Part shown: piece after piece, positions 21,764 to 34,189 of the stretch | How positions within the stretch are numbered: the first letter of the stretch is position 1 | Layout of the letters: the number at the start of each line of letters is the position of its first letter | Assembly (NCBI GenBank): GCA_028023455.1 | Contig: JAQFVV010000049.1 | Span: 3,220,536 to 3,284,535 of the forward strand | Length of the DNA: 64,000 bases | Source: Epiperipatus broadwayi | Taxonomy: Eukaryota; Onychophora; Udeonychophora; Euonychophora; Peripatidae | Direction of reading: 5' to 3' | The notes under the pieces: generated by a model | Seen by the model: the letters and a program-made list of their open reading frames with translations, nothing else | Database searches by the model: none | Told to the model about the DNA's origin: nothing | Position numbers and translations under genes: made by a program

Positions 21764-23750
21764 GAAATATTTAATGTGTGAAGTTATCCATGAATAATTA
21801 CTCAAATAGAAAGTACTTCATCCAAACAGCAGCTAATAAAAGCCAATTGCCCCAGGCCAAGAGTTATAAAAAAATTGATGTGCTAATTTCATTCAAAAAA
21901 GTGATGGATATATTATGATTTGATTGTTTTGCTTCTATCTTGCCTTTATATGATTACTTTTACCATTATTAAAACTCTCATAGTTCTTATAATCAGGGAA
22001 CATTTAATGCTATCTCAAAATTTCCAATTGATATTGTTTTGACACCATTTGTAAATTAAATTCACAGAGCTACTTTTTCATTAAGAGAATTACTTAACAA
22101 TCTTATATCATGTTTTATACTACAATCTTCCTATACCTATGGACTCATCAATCATACTTTCAATAGCATGCAGTTTAAAAAAATATTAAATAAAAAAAAT
22201 TAAAAATTTATAAAACTGAATTTATTTTTTTTACTTTTTCATGAGACATTCTCAATCAGTCTTTTTTTTTTTCATCTTATTATTCTCCTTTCTTTTTCAT
22301 AATTTATTTCTTTTACTTTTTGTTTATTATTTTTATCGTTGTCTCAATAATGGTATGGTAAATTCTTATATAAGTTTTGTTATTGTCCATTGCTTCAGAT
22401 AATTATGGAAAGGCGTAAAATCAAATAAAATAGTTATGGAAGAATTACTGAACTTCATTTTTATATTAATAGTTTATGACTTCTGACATTCTTATTTATT
22501 AGAGAGATATTTTTAAGAACGTAATAAAGTTAGTATTTCCCCTATGAAAATAATCATTAAAGATATTTTCATTTTTATTTTATTTTTTAATCAAATAATT
22601 GTGCTATGTTTCTTGTGTTACTCTACAGTTCAAATATCCAGACTAGGTAGTTTCTTTTCTTCCTTTTTTATTTATAAATTGAATAAGAAACCTTTATTAA
22701 GAATAAGATATTCTGCTACTGAGATGGTTGCTTAGTTACTGGAGTTTTAGTTACAAAAATAAAATACATCAGGTTTATAGCATGAGTGAAATGTAAACTT
22801 TATAAATTACTTAACAACTTGTTTTTTTTTTCGATGCTGAATTATTTGAAATTTGATTTTTAAAATTAGATTTTTTAAAAACAAATTGGGGGAAAAAATG
22901 GCAACAACAAAATGAGTTTATGATAAATTATCTGTATTTAAATAATTGTGAACGTATGGGATGTGTGTTTACCATATGATTCCAGTAAAATATAACAAAA
23001 CTCAAGTATTTTTACTATGCATATGAAATAGTACACACACACACACGTATAGTTACTGATAAAATATTAATGTTTAAAAATTTAAAGCTAGTTTTTATTC
23101 TTTTACTCACACAACCATTTTCATTAGTTAGATGATTAACCAAAAACTTGCTTACAGAGAGTCTATTTGTTTTTAATATACAATATTAAATTATTAATAG
23201 TGTTATATATATATTTATATTTGACTAGTTACTAATATTTATATGTGTGCGTGTGTTTGTATATATTTATAGTATGTATTTATAATATAATAAATACATT
23301 TTTCCAACGTTTTATGTAACTTGTAATCTTGATTAATGAACCAAATATTGATAAAAAAGATTTGAGCATATCTTACTTCACTAGATTTGCATTGAGCAAT
23401 CAATCTAGTATTTAAAGGGTGCTGAAATGTTTATTAATATTGTACCAGGAAACATCTTACTGATGATGACCTGACAACTCATATATATCATATATCAATA
23501 CATAAATAATAGTTTTATGATGTACATGAATAATTGTAAAATAATAGGTACTTTTTCAGTTTAACCTAAGATTAATTAACATTTGAATTTCAATTAATGA
23601 CATCTAATTAACAGAATCTAGATGATGATGATAAAACGTTCTGCCCTTTATATAAGTGCTTATGTTACTCTGATTATTTCCTCATCATCATACATCAAAT
23701 CCCATCTCAGAGTATTTCAATTAAAATTTATTAATAAGGTTTTTTGAATG
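21646..23750. other. AT-rich spacer with microsatellites
   Basis: Contains (TA)n(TG)n at about 21731-21762 and an (AC)n tract near 23033-23046. No gene seen. Confidence 0.5.
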
Positions 23751-23753
23751 TTA

Positions 23754-23945
23754 GTATTTGAATATTGTTAATTCACATTCAGGACCCCATACTCTTCTAA
23801 GAAAGACCACATGTGAAAATTTTCCTTCTGGAATCATCATCACAGTTGTAGCAATTCCTAATTTTTTTGTTTCAGATAATGAATGCTCAGGATTAGTGAA
23901 AAATTGATACGTATACATTTGAGGTGATTTACTAAAAGAATAATG
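23754..23945 (-). CDS. Putative terminal coding exon of an unidentified gene
   Basis: On minus a 65-residue frame ends at TAA, and its composition is unlike the noise ORFs here. It reads SPQMYTYQFFTNPEHSLSET, then IATTVMMIPEGKFSHVVFLR and RVWGPECELTIFKY. It is preceded on minus by CATTATTCTTTTAG, a good splice acceptor (pyrimidine-rich, then AG), so the exon may start right after that AG and the Met may be internal. An AATAAA lies about 20 bp past the stop. GC is above that of the flanks. I do not recognise the family. The upstream exons are not visible on minus within reach. Confidence 0.4.
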
Positions 23946-25345
23946 CACAGATCAACTAATATTTACTTTAGATAATTTTCAATTGATTTCAGAAATTATC
24001 TATAACTATTATTGGTTAATGATAACTTAATGAATCTATAAATATTAAAAAAAATTAATGATTAACTTTAAATTTCATAATCAAATACATAGACACATTT
24101 AACTAATTTATATAGCTGTTTACATTTTATTAATTAAAAAAGTCATTAATGGTAAGCAGAAAAAAATTATATAATTTAAAACAAAAAAATTCATTTATCA
24201 AAATAAATGTACGATCTTAATATTTTAAAAAGACCTCATATATACATAACTTCATATATACATATAACTTTAAATTCCTACAACTATTTCTCTAAAGAGT
24301 TTAATAAGTTTACCACTGATCGATAAGTTCAGGTCTAAAGTACGATCAAGTTTCTGCTGATTGACTGTGTTTGGATGCTTTTTCCTTGTTTCTGATTAAT
24401 CTGTTACTAAAAATATGTAGTCTATATAAATATGAACTATAAGAATGTAATCTTCTGTGGGAAAAAAGTTATATTTTCTGCATCTAGTCTTTTTCTGTGT
24501 ATATTTTCAAAATTGGAAATGTTACATTCATTAAGAACTGACTGATATATTTCAGGTAGACTTACTAAATTATGCCTGTTTTTTTATTTCTAAGAATTTT
24601 GACATTCTAATTGGTTTTATGTTATTACTAAAAAGTCTTATAGCGCTAGTCTTCTTAGAAAAGGTAGAATTCTTAAGCAGCTACAACTGAATTCTTTTCA
24701 AGCTGTGCAGAGTAGACAACATGCATAATAGCTTCCCAATCACTGTTTTTTTTCTTTCTTTTTTTATGGCATTTGCCCAAGTAAATGATAACACTTATCA
24801 AAAAGCCTCCATTTGTTTTTGTTCTTATCTTTAATCTTTGTTTAATAATTATTTACTGCTAATTTTTTTCTAATTCTTTAATTACCCACAACTACAACTT
24901 TTTGAATGATTTTAACAATTATTAATCTTTATCATTAATTTTAATTAGTTTTTGTTTTTTAGTTTTCTTACTTAAGAAATTTTAACTTTAATTAAATATT
25001 ATGCAAGGTTACAAAATATATAATTTTTGTTTTTAAACTTAGTGTAAATGCAAAGTTTTCCAAATTTTATGAATCTCTATGAATATATATTTTATTACTA
25101 TTATTTAATTACCTTAATATAAGTTAAACTATAAATTATTTTGATAGATATAAGATATCTATAAAGAACAGCTTTCTTATTTTATATTTATTTTTATTCA
25201 TTTATTCAACAATATTTAGTTTATTTCCATTTTAAACCTACTTGATTGAGGATTCTTGCAATCACAACTTGGTTAGAGATGGCCAAGATCAAAGCAATAT
25301 ATATATATAATTATGTGAAAATGTTGAAAGTGTACTCAGTATTAT
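23946..25345. other. AT-rich spacer
   Basis: If the neighbouring exon is real this would be its upstream intron. I see no further exon or repeat. Confidence 0.45.
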
Positions 25346-25350
25346 TATAT

Positions 25351-25395
25351 TAGTAAAATTATATTTAAACTCTGTATAGGTATTATTTTGCACAT
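25351..25395. repeat. Solo end of foldback family D
   Basis: AATTATATTTAAACTCTGTA and the following TAGGTATTATTTTGCA match one arm of the foldback at 61549-61742. Only one arm is present. Confidence 0.7.
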
Positions 25396-25769
25396 ATAAA
25401 AACAATTTAAAGTCAAAAATAGAATTAGACAATAAAATAATAAATTACAACAAACTCAGAATTAATAAAACTAGACAAAATTAAATCTTTTTGAAGCTTT
25501 TAAAAATATTAGTAATTTTAAGGTGAAAAATAATAAGATATATTGTAGTTTTGGTGTGGAAAATATGTCTCAATCTGTTAATATATTAAGCAATGTTGAG
25601 GTTATGATTTCTGATATTAATTAATAATGGATTTTGTCTAAAATGTAGATTTTTAAAATTTTGCTACAATTGTTGGAAGATTACATTTATTTTACATAAA
25701 ATGGTAAGATTTAACCTTACATGACCACCATTTCTTATGCTTACACAAAGTATTAAAACATTAGAAAAT

Positions 25770-26255
25770 TATTCAGACAGAAGTGCTACCTAGTGCAAGC
25801 CATACTAATCAATGTATACTAGAAGGATTGTGCATAAAATCCTTATCTAATCCATACTCATCTAATATCCCCAGATTAGTTTCTAGTTTGTGGCTTTCAT
25901 CCATGAAAAGCTTTTGATCTGAGAGCACTGTACACAAAATACTAAACTGGGTTCAGATCTGTATGACTATAAAACTAGTTAGTTTGGGTTAAAAATATTA
26001 TCATGTTTTCATCTTGGGCTCATGGATTTATAATTAACTAAATAGGTAAAAGGTGGTTGCAGGAAAGTTGCATTAGATCCCAAGATCTAGGTGCAGTACT
26101 CTCAGATTGAAATCTCCTCACTGATGAATGCTACAAGATAGAAACTAGTCTGAGGATATTGGATAAGTAAGCATTAGATAGGAATTTTATGCCCAACTTT
26201 TTAATATCCATTAATGAATGAATGCACTGGGTAGCACTACTGTTTTGAGAGTTTA
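25770..26255. repeat. Palindromic repeat, family C, copy 2
   Basis: The left arm (25774-25945) and right arm (26010-26255) are diverged reverse complements; outer ends read AGTGCTACCTAGTGC and GCACTGGGTAGCACT. The central part matches family C copy 1 (TTGCATTAGATCC, GATCTAGGTGCAGTACTCTCAGA). The right arm has CTGATGA at 26121-26127 and GAAAC at 26141-26145, as in copy 1. No ORF. Confidence 0.85.
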
Positions 26256-26379
26256 TTACTGGTTTAATGGCAAGCTTTATCAAATTAAAAAACAATGGAT
26301 AATACATTATAATATTTCTTTTTTTAGTATTACATTAATTATTTGGAAGTGAATGAATAGATATATTTAAAATTGTTTG

Positions 26380-27029
26380 TTAGGTATGCTGATGATTGTA
26401 TGTTTGTAGTGGAAAAGAATGAATTAGAATAATTATTGAATAAATTAATATATTTTAAGAGGGAGTTAGATTTTGTTCAATTAAAATTTTTAAATATATT
26501 AGTGATAAATTTAAAAAATAATTGGTTGGTATATAGTCAAAGTATTGATTTACGATCTATTATAAGATATGAGAGCAACCAATATATTTTACAAAACGTA
26601 ACTGCTTTAAAAAGTTTTTATTATGGAAATGAGAAATTAAATAATTCCCAAAACATATATTTATTTCAAAAAAAGATAATATTACAAATATTATTTTAAT
26701 AATAATAGTAGATTACTCCACTGCACATGCGCTTTACAAATCAAACGCTTTTTAATGAATAGCCTCCTTTAAAGGAGTAATTAAAGAGAGTATTCATTAA
26801 TAATCTTTTGATCTGTAAAGCACATGTGCAGTGGAGTAATGTACTACTATTATTACAATTTATAATATCGCACTATATAAATAAAATATTTGTTAAAGAT
26901 TATTTTAGTAATGGATATTCTGAAAGATTACTTAAACATATTTTATTTAATAGAAATAGTAATAATTTTAAAAACATTAAAATAAAGAAAAAAATTGATT
27001 TTAGGTCTTGGCCTTTTAACTGTTTGTGA
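26380..27029 (+). pseudogene. PLE reverse transcriptase fragment split by a MITE
   Basis: At 26382 the plus strand encodes RYADDCMFVVEKNELE, the PLE catalytic box. A stop precedes the frame 26436-26699, which holds FKRELDFVQLKFLNILVINL (the LPFLDV block) and YSQSIDLRSIIRYESNQYI. After the MITE the frame continues with KIFVKDYFSNGYSERLLKHI, resembling the connector before the PLE endonuclease. It is more diverged and A+T-rich than the 17-kb copy, so it is an older or different family. Confidence 0.7.
26711..26841. mobile_element. 131-bp MITE with TA target duplication
   Basis: The terminal inverted repeats start (G/C)ATTACTCCACTGCACATG and continue for about 50 bp as imperfect complements. 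TA dinucleotides lie immediately outside at 26709-26710 and 26842-26843, as for Tc1/mariner-type insertions. It interrupts the PLE fragment, so it inserted later. No coding capacity. Confidence 0.85.
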
Positions 27030-27139
27030 ATCCAACTCCTTCCACTCTTTTTATAAATGATTTAGTGGCTATTTTGATCATATTTGCAACATTTTATTTT
27101 TAATACCAATATATTATCTATATAGAACTTAATAAAATT

Positions 27140-27362
27140 TATAAGGGATTTGAACTCAGACTTTCAAGCTCTCTATAGTTGTCCACTTCATCTTATACGA
27201 TCAATGCACATGACCACATACATGTAAAAAAGATAAATGGTGACAAAATATGTTTATTGGAAATCATTTATCTTTTTCACATGTATGTAGTCACATGTAT
27301 TGGTTGTATAAGACAGAGTGAACAGCTATTGGGAGCGTCAGAGTCTGAGTTCCAATCCCTAA
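27140..27362. repeat. Foldback repeat, family E, copy 1, with tRNA-like arms
   Basis: The arms at about 27147-27233 and 27270-27356 are reverse complements (TTGAACTCAGACTTTCAAGC versus its diverged complement). Toward the outer right end the plus strand reads GAGTTCCAATCCCT, like a Pol III B-box. The same unit occurs twice inverted at 62.78-63.19 kb. It may be a SINE-like monomer fused head to head. Frames here are symmetry artefacts. Confidence 0.75.
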
Positions 27363-27895
27363 TATAAACATTTTATTTTGTAATTAAAATTTTATTCTAT
27401 ATCACATTGTAATATTTACATTGCTTCATACAAATATAAGTTTACAAATGAATGGCAGTCTAGAAAATAATATTTAAACTATGCAAAATAGAAAAACAAA
27501 TTACTAAAGTAATTATATAATGATAACAATGGCTTTTTTCATACTGATTATAACTTCCATATATCTATAAAAAATATTGAACAAAATAATTCTTACTTTA
27601 GTCTCATTTTTAAAATGAAATTTTTTTATTGAAACATAATAAATCAATTAAAATATATTTTAAAATGTTAAATTAGACTTATTATTGAAATTTCATAATT
27701 TATTCACCAATGAAAGCATTTTTTCCCCATCAATTACTCACAAATTCTGTTTTATTATTATTATGTTTCCAGTGACTTGTCTTCTTAAAAACAAATATTT
27801 TGAAATAGAATCTAATCTGTAGTGAAATATAAATATGTAAATAAATTACTGAAAATTACATTTTCTTTTACCAAAATACTAAAAAAAACATGCTT
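27363..27895. other. AT-rich spacer
   Basis: No gene or matched repeat. Confidence 0.5.
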
Positions 27896-27935
27896 TCAAA
27901 GCATGTAATCAAATAATCTATTGTAACGGTCAGAA

Positions 27936-28112
27936 AACGTGTGACTCGTAAACATACTGCAGAATTTGACCACCATACAGAACAGCAGCACCATCGAGTA
28001 GTAAAGCCACCCATGGTACTGAGTTCGAACATAGTTTATCGGTTCCACAATACAATCCACGAAATAACGCATCTGATGCAACATTAGTAAAGATTTCCTT
28101 AGGCATGGTGGT
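27936..28112 (-). CDS. Short ORF with strong Kozak start, unidentified
   Basis: On minus the ATG at 28112-28110 has the context GACCACCATGC. It opens a 58-residue frame starting MPKEIFTNVASDALFRGLYC, followed by a hydrophobic VALLLDGAAVLYGGQILQYV and a stop near 27936. The hydrophobic stretch could be a membrane segment. A second minus frame (27896-28084) and a plus frame overlap it, so assignment is uncertain. An upstream 11-codon ORF precedes the start. GC is higher than in the flanks. It could be a first exon, a repeat fragment, or chance. Confidence 0.25.
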
Positions 28113-28499
28113 CAGGGATATGCAAGAGACTCATGATTTTATTCTCGAGTTAGCCAATAATCAAAACTAATATTAATTAAACATTCATATTTACATAATC
28201 GAGGAAATATTATATACAATGGGTATCGAATAAATGAAACGTAACTGCAGACGTATAGTTTAAAATTATTTATTCACACATTTTAATAAAACATTTACTA
28301 ATAATATTTTATGGACTAACAGCTTTAGTAGCGGGATTTGCGACATGATTATATTTTAAAGAATACATTTATTTATTTAGACATTATTTTATATTGAGAA
28401 TTTCAGTAGCGGTATTTCCAATACTGAAATGTTTACAAAAGGAATTCACTTATTTGAAGGCGTAATCTAGCTACCTAAAATTCTCGAGTAAGTATTTCT

Positions 28500-29350
28500 A
28501 ATGCATGCCTGGAGGGATTTATACCTTTGCAATGCAAGAGTCTAAAGTAAGATTTATAAGAGTAATGGCAGACATATATTGATTTAATTAAAATATTTAT
28601 TTATAACTAAGGGTAAACACATATTTGAGAGTGAATTATGAAGATAATGCAGAGGCGGAGTGATATAAAGAATAATAAAATTAAGTAAAGGAATATGTGG
28701 CACGCTTTAGAAAGGCGATATGGAATGGCAGTATATTGAAACTGCAATGCCGCAAATGGGTTTATAAGAGTATCGGGCTGGTCTCTGCCTCGGCCCGACG
28801 AAGTAAGGTGTCACATAAGCATAACCAGGGACAAGGGGTCTGTGTCGCAGTTTTGCCGGCTGGCTGCATGATATTGTCAAATCCTATGGGAGCACCCATT
28901 ATGCCCGCTTGTGTAGGATGACTGGGGTTAATTTCAACCCTGAAGAATCTGGAAATTTCACGGCAGAATGGGTCATTGCGTCTCTACAATGTAACACATG
29001 TATACTGTATAAACGATTATAATGAGGTTTAATAGATTTCTGACTCAGCCCTACATTACCAACATTTACTCAAGAACTGTGGCGACTCTCAAAGAAATGT
29101 GATTTTCTAGAATTATTCATTAGATTTAATAAATACAAAACATATATAAACTGGGAGTTATTACAACTAATATACCAGCTATTTGCGAAGTAGTAGACCC
29201 TGCATTACAATAAATGATGCACTAAATGCGTGTCGATTTATATGAAAGTGAAGTTGTTAAGGAAATAAGAATGTCAGGCTGGTCTCTGCCTCGGCCCGAC
29301 GAAGTACATTTTAATGAAAATGTGACACGCATTCACTGTTTCAAACGATC
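28500..29350. other. GC/CpG-richer island with a duplicated 30-bp motif
   Basis: Between 28.5 and 29.35 kb the sequence has many more CpGs than elsewhere. An identical 30-bp block beginning GGCTGGTCTCTGCCTCGG and ending CCCGACGAAGTA is at 28776-28805 and 29277-29306, about 500 bp apart. The flanks of the two copies are only weakly similar (AAGAGTATCGG and AAGAATGTCAG upstream). GGGC..GCCC inside the block can pair. The frame 28697-28921 (74 codons) crosses the first copy but shows no domain. Possible readings are a promoter/5' UTR region, a repeat, or a structured RNA element. Confidence 0.5.
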
Positions 29351-31371
29351 ATAGATTTAAACTTTGAAAATTGAGATAATTATGAGCATGCAATAATTAA
29401 ATAATAAATATAGATAAAATGTAGATTTTAAAATATGCACCCAAGATAGAATGAGGTAAGCTAGATTAGTAGAGAAATTTACACATTAAGTTAATTATTC
29501 AGTTTTAGTTATACATATGGTAGTTTTACATTTTATAATTTAGATAAGTAGTGTAAAAGAAGAGCTATAACATATTATTAGAGTACTCTAGAGTTTAAAC
29601 ACAGACAGGTACCTGTTTTATAAGAAGTTTTCTGATTCCATTAGTTTAGCAGCAAAAGTTCACGAGTGGCAAGTCTTTCTTGTATTTAGATATTTCATTT
29701 AATTTCACAGCAGCAGCAGCTTTTTCATTTATTTCAGGCAGCAGATCTTCATGGTGAATTTATGATAGGCAATGGAAAGTTTGGCATCTGATAGGCCATC
29801 TCCCGATGGAGAATAATCTAGGTGCTTTACTCGGTCATACCTTGGCAGAAACAAATTATTTTTATATTTTGGAGACTCTCAGTGATCGAGAGCAAAGCTA
29901 AAGTTTAAGTCAATGTCTCCAGCAAGTCTAAGATGGCCTCTTTTTTTTTTATCTTGATCTCTCACATTTTTGTTAAGATATTTTAAGTTCTACTTAATCT
30001 GCCCTGAGGATAATCAATGCATTTTGTTGGTTTTTAATTAAAGAAAGCTGCCGTTCTATTGTTTACATTTTACATTTACTAATTATACTTTGGGGAATTT
30101 TTCTTTAATTAATCTATTATCTATCACTGACCAATGCTTTTAAATTTCAAAGACAAAAAGGGAACATAAGATTATTTTAACTTTTAATTAAATATTACAT
30201 CAGATTTTTTTAGAATTATTATTAAACGAAATTTAAACAAAGCAATAAATACAAACTTTATAATCCAAAATAAATGATTAAAATTATACAAAATTATATA
30301 ACTAAAAAAAATCTAAATTATTATTTTATCCCCATTTATTGCCTTTAATTTGAGATCGAAATGTGTGCGTGTTTATGCTGAATTCTACATATATTTATAC
30401 ATTTTTAATATTGTTACACACACAATTTGATATCAAAAAGTTTAAATTTGGGCGGGATAGACCGGTCAGTGAGAGACAACAGAAAAAGGTGAAACTTAAG
30501 ATTCGAATACGAATCTTACTGTTTCACTATCAATCAGTATTGTTGTTGATTTCTTTATATTATGATATAACAAATTAGGGCATTGTCAGCCTTCTTTTGA
30601 ATTTGGAAATTTTTACAATAACTTTATCATACTAATATCTTCAAATTTGTTTTAACTAATATTTTATTTACAATTTTCATTGGGGAAAAAATTCAACTAG
30701 CAACTAACACAAATAATCACAAAATAGTAAAGAAAAGCTGAGATAACAGCTGCATGGTCATATTGCCTCAAAACGAATACTGCAACTTGGAAGTATGTTA
30801 ACTGTATTCTTATAAAGTTCTAAAAAAAGAATTATATGTTTATGAATAGAAAAATAACATGAAAATAAGATATTACTTTAAATAATTTATTAATTAATAC
30901 AAAAGACAAGGTTGAAATGTATTACATTCCTGGAGTAACTGTATTATTCTTTGATTTTAAGCATAAAAGCAGCGTAACAGGTAAAAAAATATCTTAGTTC
31001 TGAATTATATCCATGAAAGAAATAAATGTCATAAAATTATTTGGGTTATGGTTGTTTTCTATGAAAAAAATAAAATAAAGAGAAGAATATTAAAATGTCC
31101 ACTATTGATAATTTATAATTCTAAAGTTAACTTATATAATAATTCTGTAGATATTAAAGACAACTGGAATGCTACTTAAAATTATGGGTTAGTAGATTAT
31201 TATAATTTTTTTTTGTTTTTGGATTAGTTCACATTTGAGAAATCTACTTTATCAGTGAAAGTGGTGAATTTTTAATTTCAATTTTGGATAGTTTTATTAA
31301 TAATGACTTTGAAATATATTGTTTGTATATATTAAGTACACATATCTAATATATCATCAATAGTACGCTGT
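29351..31371. other. Spacer, mixed composition
   Basis: 29.6-29.95 kb is slightly GC-richer (a CAGCAGCAG tract near 29710; CTAAGATGGCC near 29930). The rest is AT-rich. A compact hairpin at 30489-30527 is listed separately. No gene recognised. Confidence 0.45.
30489..30527. repeat. Compact two-stem hairpin
   Basis: GTGAAAC pairs with GTTTCAC (30489-30495, 30521-30527). Inside it AAGATTCG pairs with CGAATCTT around the loop AATA. A hairpin of the same design, with a different inner stem, lies at 37731-37767. Confidence 0.6.
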
Positions 31372-31790
31372 CCTATGGACAGTTTCAGTGAGTAGTTGCT
31401 TCATCAATTTATTCATTTTCCAGTCCATTCCTTTCAGTGCCTAGCTTCTTAATTCTGCATAATTCTTCCCATCTCTAATATTATCCAACAATGTCAATCT
31501 TTTTCATCCTTTCTTCTTGCTTCCATTCATCATTCCCCCCAAAAAATCTTTCATTAAGCAATACTTTCTTTTTAATATATGGCCAATCCAGTTTCTATTC
31601 CTCTTTCTAATTTCCTCAGTCTTCTTTTTTCATTTACTCTTTTTCAAAACATCTTCATTGGTTATTTTATTAATCCAACTGATTTTTTCCATTCTTGTTT
31701 ATGTCCACATCTCAAAGGTTTTTAATCTGCTTCACATTTTATTATTCATTGTCCACATTTTACAACCATAGAATAGATAATGTATATGAA
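31372..31790 (-). pseudogene. RTE-like LINE C-terminal fragment
   Basis: Read on minus from about 31770, conserved post-RT blocks appear in shifting frames: YGCKMWTM, ISWINKITNEDVL, RNRNWIGHILKR, and, farther on, LDNIRDGKNYAELRS followed by MDWKM. These match the typical LINE C-terminal pattern YGCExWT, ISWxDKVTNExVL, RQLxWxGHIxR, WxDxI and AxDRxxWR, found in RTE-type elements. Several stops and frameshifts are present. The plus frame 31517-31771, rich in Leu, Phe and Ile, is a shadow of this remnant. Confidence 0.8.
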
Positions 31791-34185
31791 ATTTAAAATG
31801 TAAGCAATCAAAACTTTTAGGATGTATGTATAATTAGCACTCACATGCTCTAATTTTTGCATTTATTGAGATATGGTAGCCACCTTTTCAGAAATTTTGA
31901 TTGCATTCATTATAAATTATAGAACAACAAATGACAATTGATGAAGGTTAAGGAATTAATCCAAAGTATTTCTGCTGATTGAAAGACTGTATAAAATAGT
32001 TAATTACCATTATATTGTTATTACAATAGTTTTTAATTAATGGATATATATATATATATCAATTACTTCTAAAAGAATATGGTTATTCTAACTCTACTAC
32101 AAAAATAAGAAAAAAATTACAATAAACAAAAATATAAAGATAAATTTTATAAAAACTATTCACAATAATCTAAATATTCTCACATAATACATGCTTGCGT
32201 ACTTGTATTAAGCTTGTAATGCTATCAATATTTGTGAAAAAAAGAGTTTTAATATAAAAAGATTATTTGGGTTTAATCAGTTTTTTTTTTAGACGAGAGT
32301 AGACTTTTTTCATAACAAAATTAAATTCTGCTTATTATATTAGAAAGCTTAATCAGTCGGATTTTAATTATTTCTACATTATTTAGGTTTTGATTATAAT
32401 TTGCATTTTTAAATAAATCACCATTTCTTATTGCTTATTATTCATATTAAATCTGAATATACATAAATTACATGCAATAAAGGATATAAAATAAATAGAT
32501 TGAAAATAAGAAAAAACTAATATTAAGCAAAAGACCTATTCATTACATATAATTATATCACATAAATATTAATATAAAATGCAAAGTACCTTTCAAAATA
32601 ACTCAGACTAAAACTTGAAGTGTTTAATAGATCAAATAAAAACTCTTGTTTAAAAGCCTTTCAGTTTTGTATCTAAGTTTTAAACAAATTAAATAAAAAG
32701 AAAAAAAAATCTACACAAGTTACAGATGCTTGAATACTCAAAAATAGTTTAATAATAGAAAATGAGGATTGTTTTTTTTTCAGTTGTGATTATTTTTTTT
32801 GTCTCTTCTGCATTTATGAGTTGACACTTGTAGTACCTAAGATTCTTGTAAAAATATTTCCTGGACTAATTATATTTGTCTCTTAATCACTCCTATTTAT
32901 AATAATAAAACATTTGATTCATATTTTGAGATGCTAAAATAAGATTCCAAGTTCTTCTCATCTTCATTTAGTTAAAATCCCCATTTTATTAAATATGCTT
33001 TGAATCACACGTGTAAAAATGAAAATGAGTTTGAGTGGAAGATATGTTACGTCTATGTTTAACTTTCTATATATGTGTTTGCACTTCATTCATAAATATG
33101 CAACATGAGCAAAAGTTTATCAATAAGCCTCACAATGCAAATAATATCTTGAACATTTCTCTTATATATATCATTGGCAAATTTTGCCACTCAGTTATGC
33201 TACAATTGTCTTATAAAAATATAGAAATATATGCCAGTCTTTGATGTAATTATGCAGACCATCTACTAAACTGTTCCATTGAGTTGAGCATGATCATCAT
33301 TAGTTAAGAGATACAAAAGATGTGTAAATAACCAGGTTTTACATTCATATCTTTGTGGTATTCTATGCATCGATGCCATTTAGGTGTTTCATCTGCAACA
33401 ACTGAATGAACAATACTTGGGTTTTTCTTTATATTTTTGATACTCTTAGATGCAATCTAATGAAATATATACTCTGAAATTTGGGCAGATGGAAATAACA
33501 GGCAAGAAAAAAATTAAAGTAACCAGTAGCAAAATAACTAATTATAACCATACATTTAAGGGTCAGGAAAAGCAGTTTACCAACATTAAATATATGTCTA
33601 TGATAATAAAAATAATGCTGAATACTGTCTAATCATCCTATATTCATGGAAGTCAACAGTGGGAATGGCATAATGCTGATACAGTCTGTGATTAGTATAA
33701 TGTAACATCGAATTATAAACAAATCCCTGTAATAACTAAAACGGACCTGAAAACATATGTAAATTGTAAAGCTATCAAAATTAAGTGTGTATTTAAAGCC
33801 CAACTACCTTATAGTATGTTCAACCATCAATCTCCTAATCAACTGTGAATCGTTCAGAAAGTTAGGAATTAAACTTACATTCATGAAAAAGGCTTCAGGC
33901 TGAAAAGGAAATAGAAAATAAATATTTTAGTTTGTTTAAGGAAGTGTCAGGGATAATTATAATGATGCCTGTATTGTTGAAAGAAAGCATGGAGGTGTTA
34001 TCTATAATCTGCAAGCTGCTAAAAATTTTGTTTTCCCAGAAAGAAAAAGTTGAAAAACAAATTGAAATCAATTATATAGACATGCTGAAAAATCAAAATG
34101 TTAACAGCAAAATTATAGCTCATTGGACAGAAGATGATTGTTACAGATAGATAATAAAGCAAATCAGAGAGGGTTGACATAATCA
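31791..34185. other. AT-rich spacer
   Basis: Contains (TA)n near 32044-32059. The frames at 33035, 33450 and 33932 on plus have no recognised domain. Part of 33.3-34.15 kb may be the decayed upstream pol of the Gypsy remnant that follows, but I cannot align it. Confidence 0.45.
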
Positions 34186-34189
34186 ACAC

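Noticed and set aside
28776-28805. Complete hammerhead or other self-cleaving ribozyme in the 30-bp motif
   Set aside because: GACGAAG hints at a catalytic box, but no matching GAAA box with correct helices is present.
31517-31771. 84-codon hydrophobic plus frame resembling a membrane protein
   Set aside because: The opposite strand encodes a LINE C-terminal fragment; the plus frame is its shadow.
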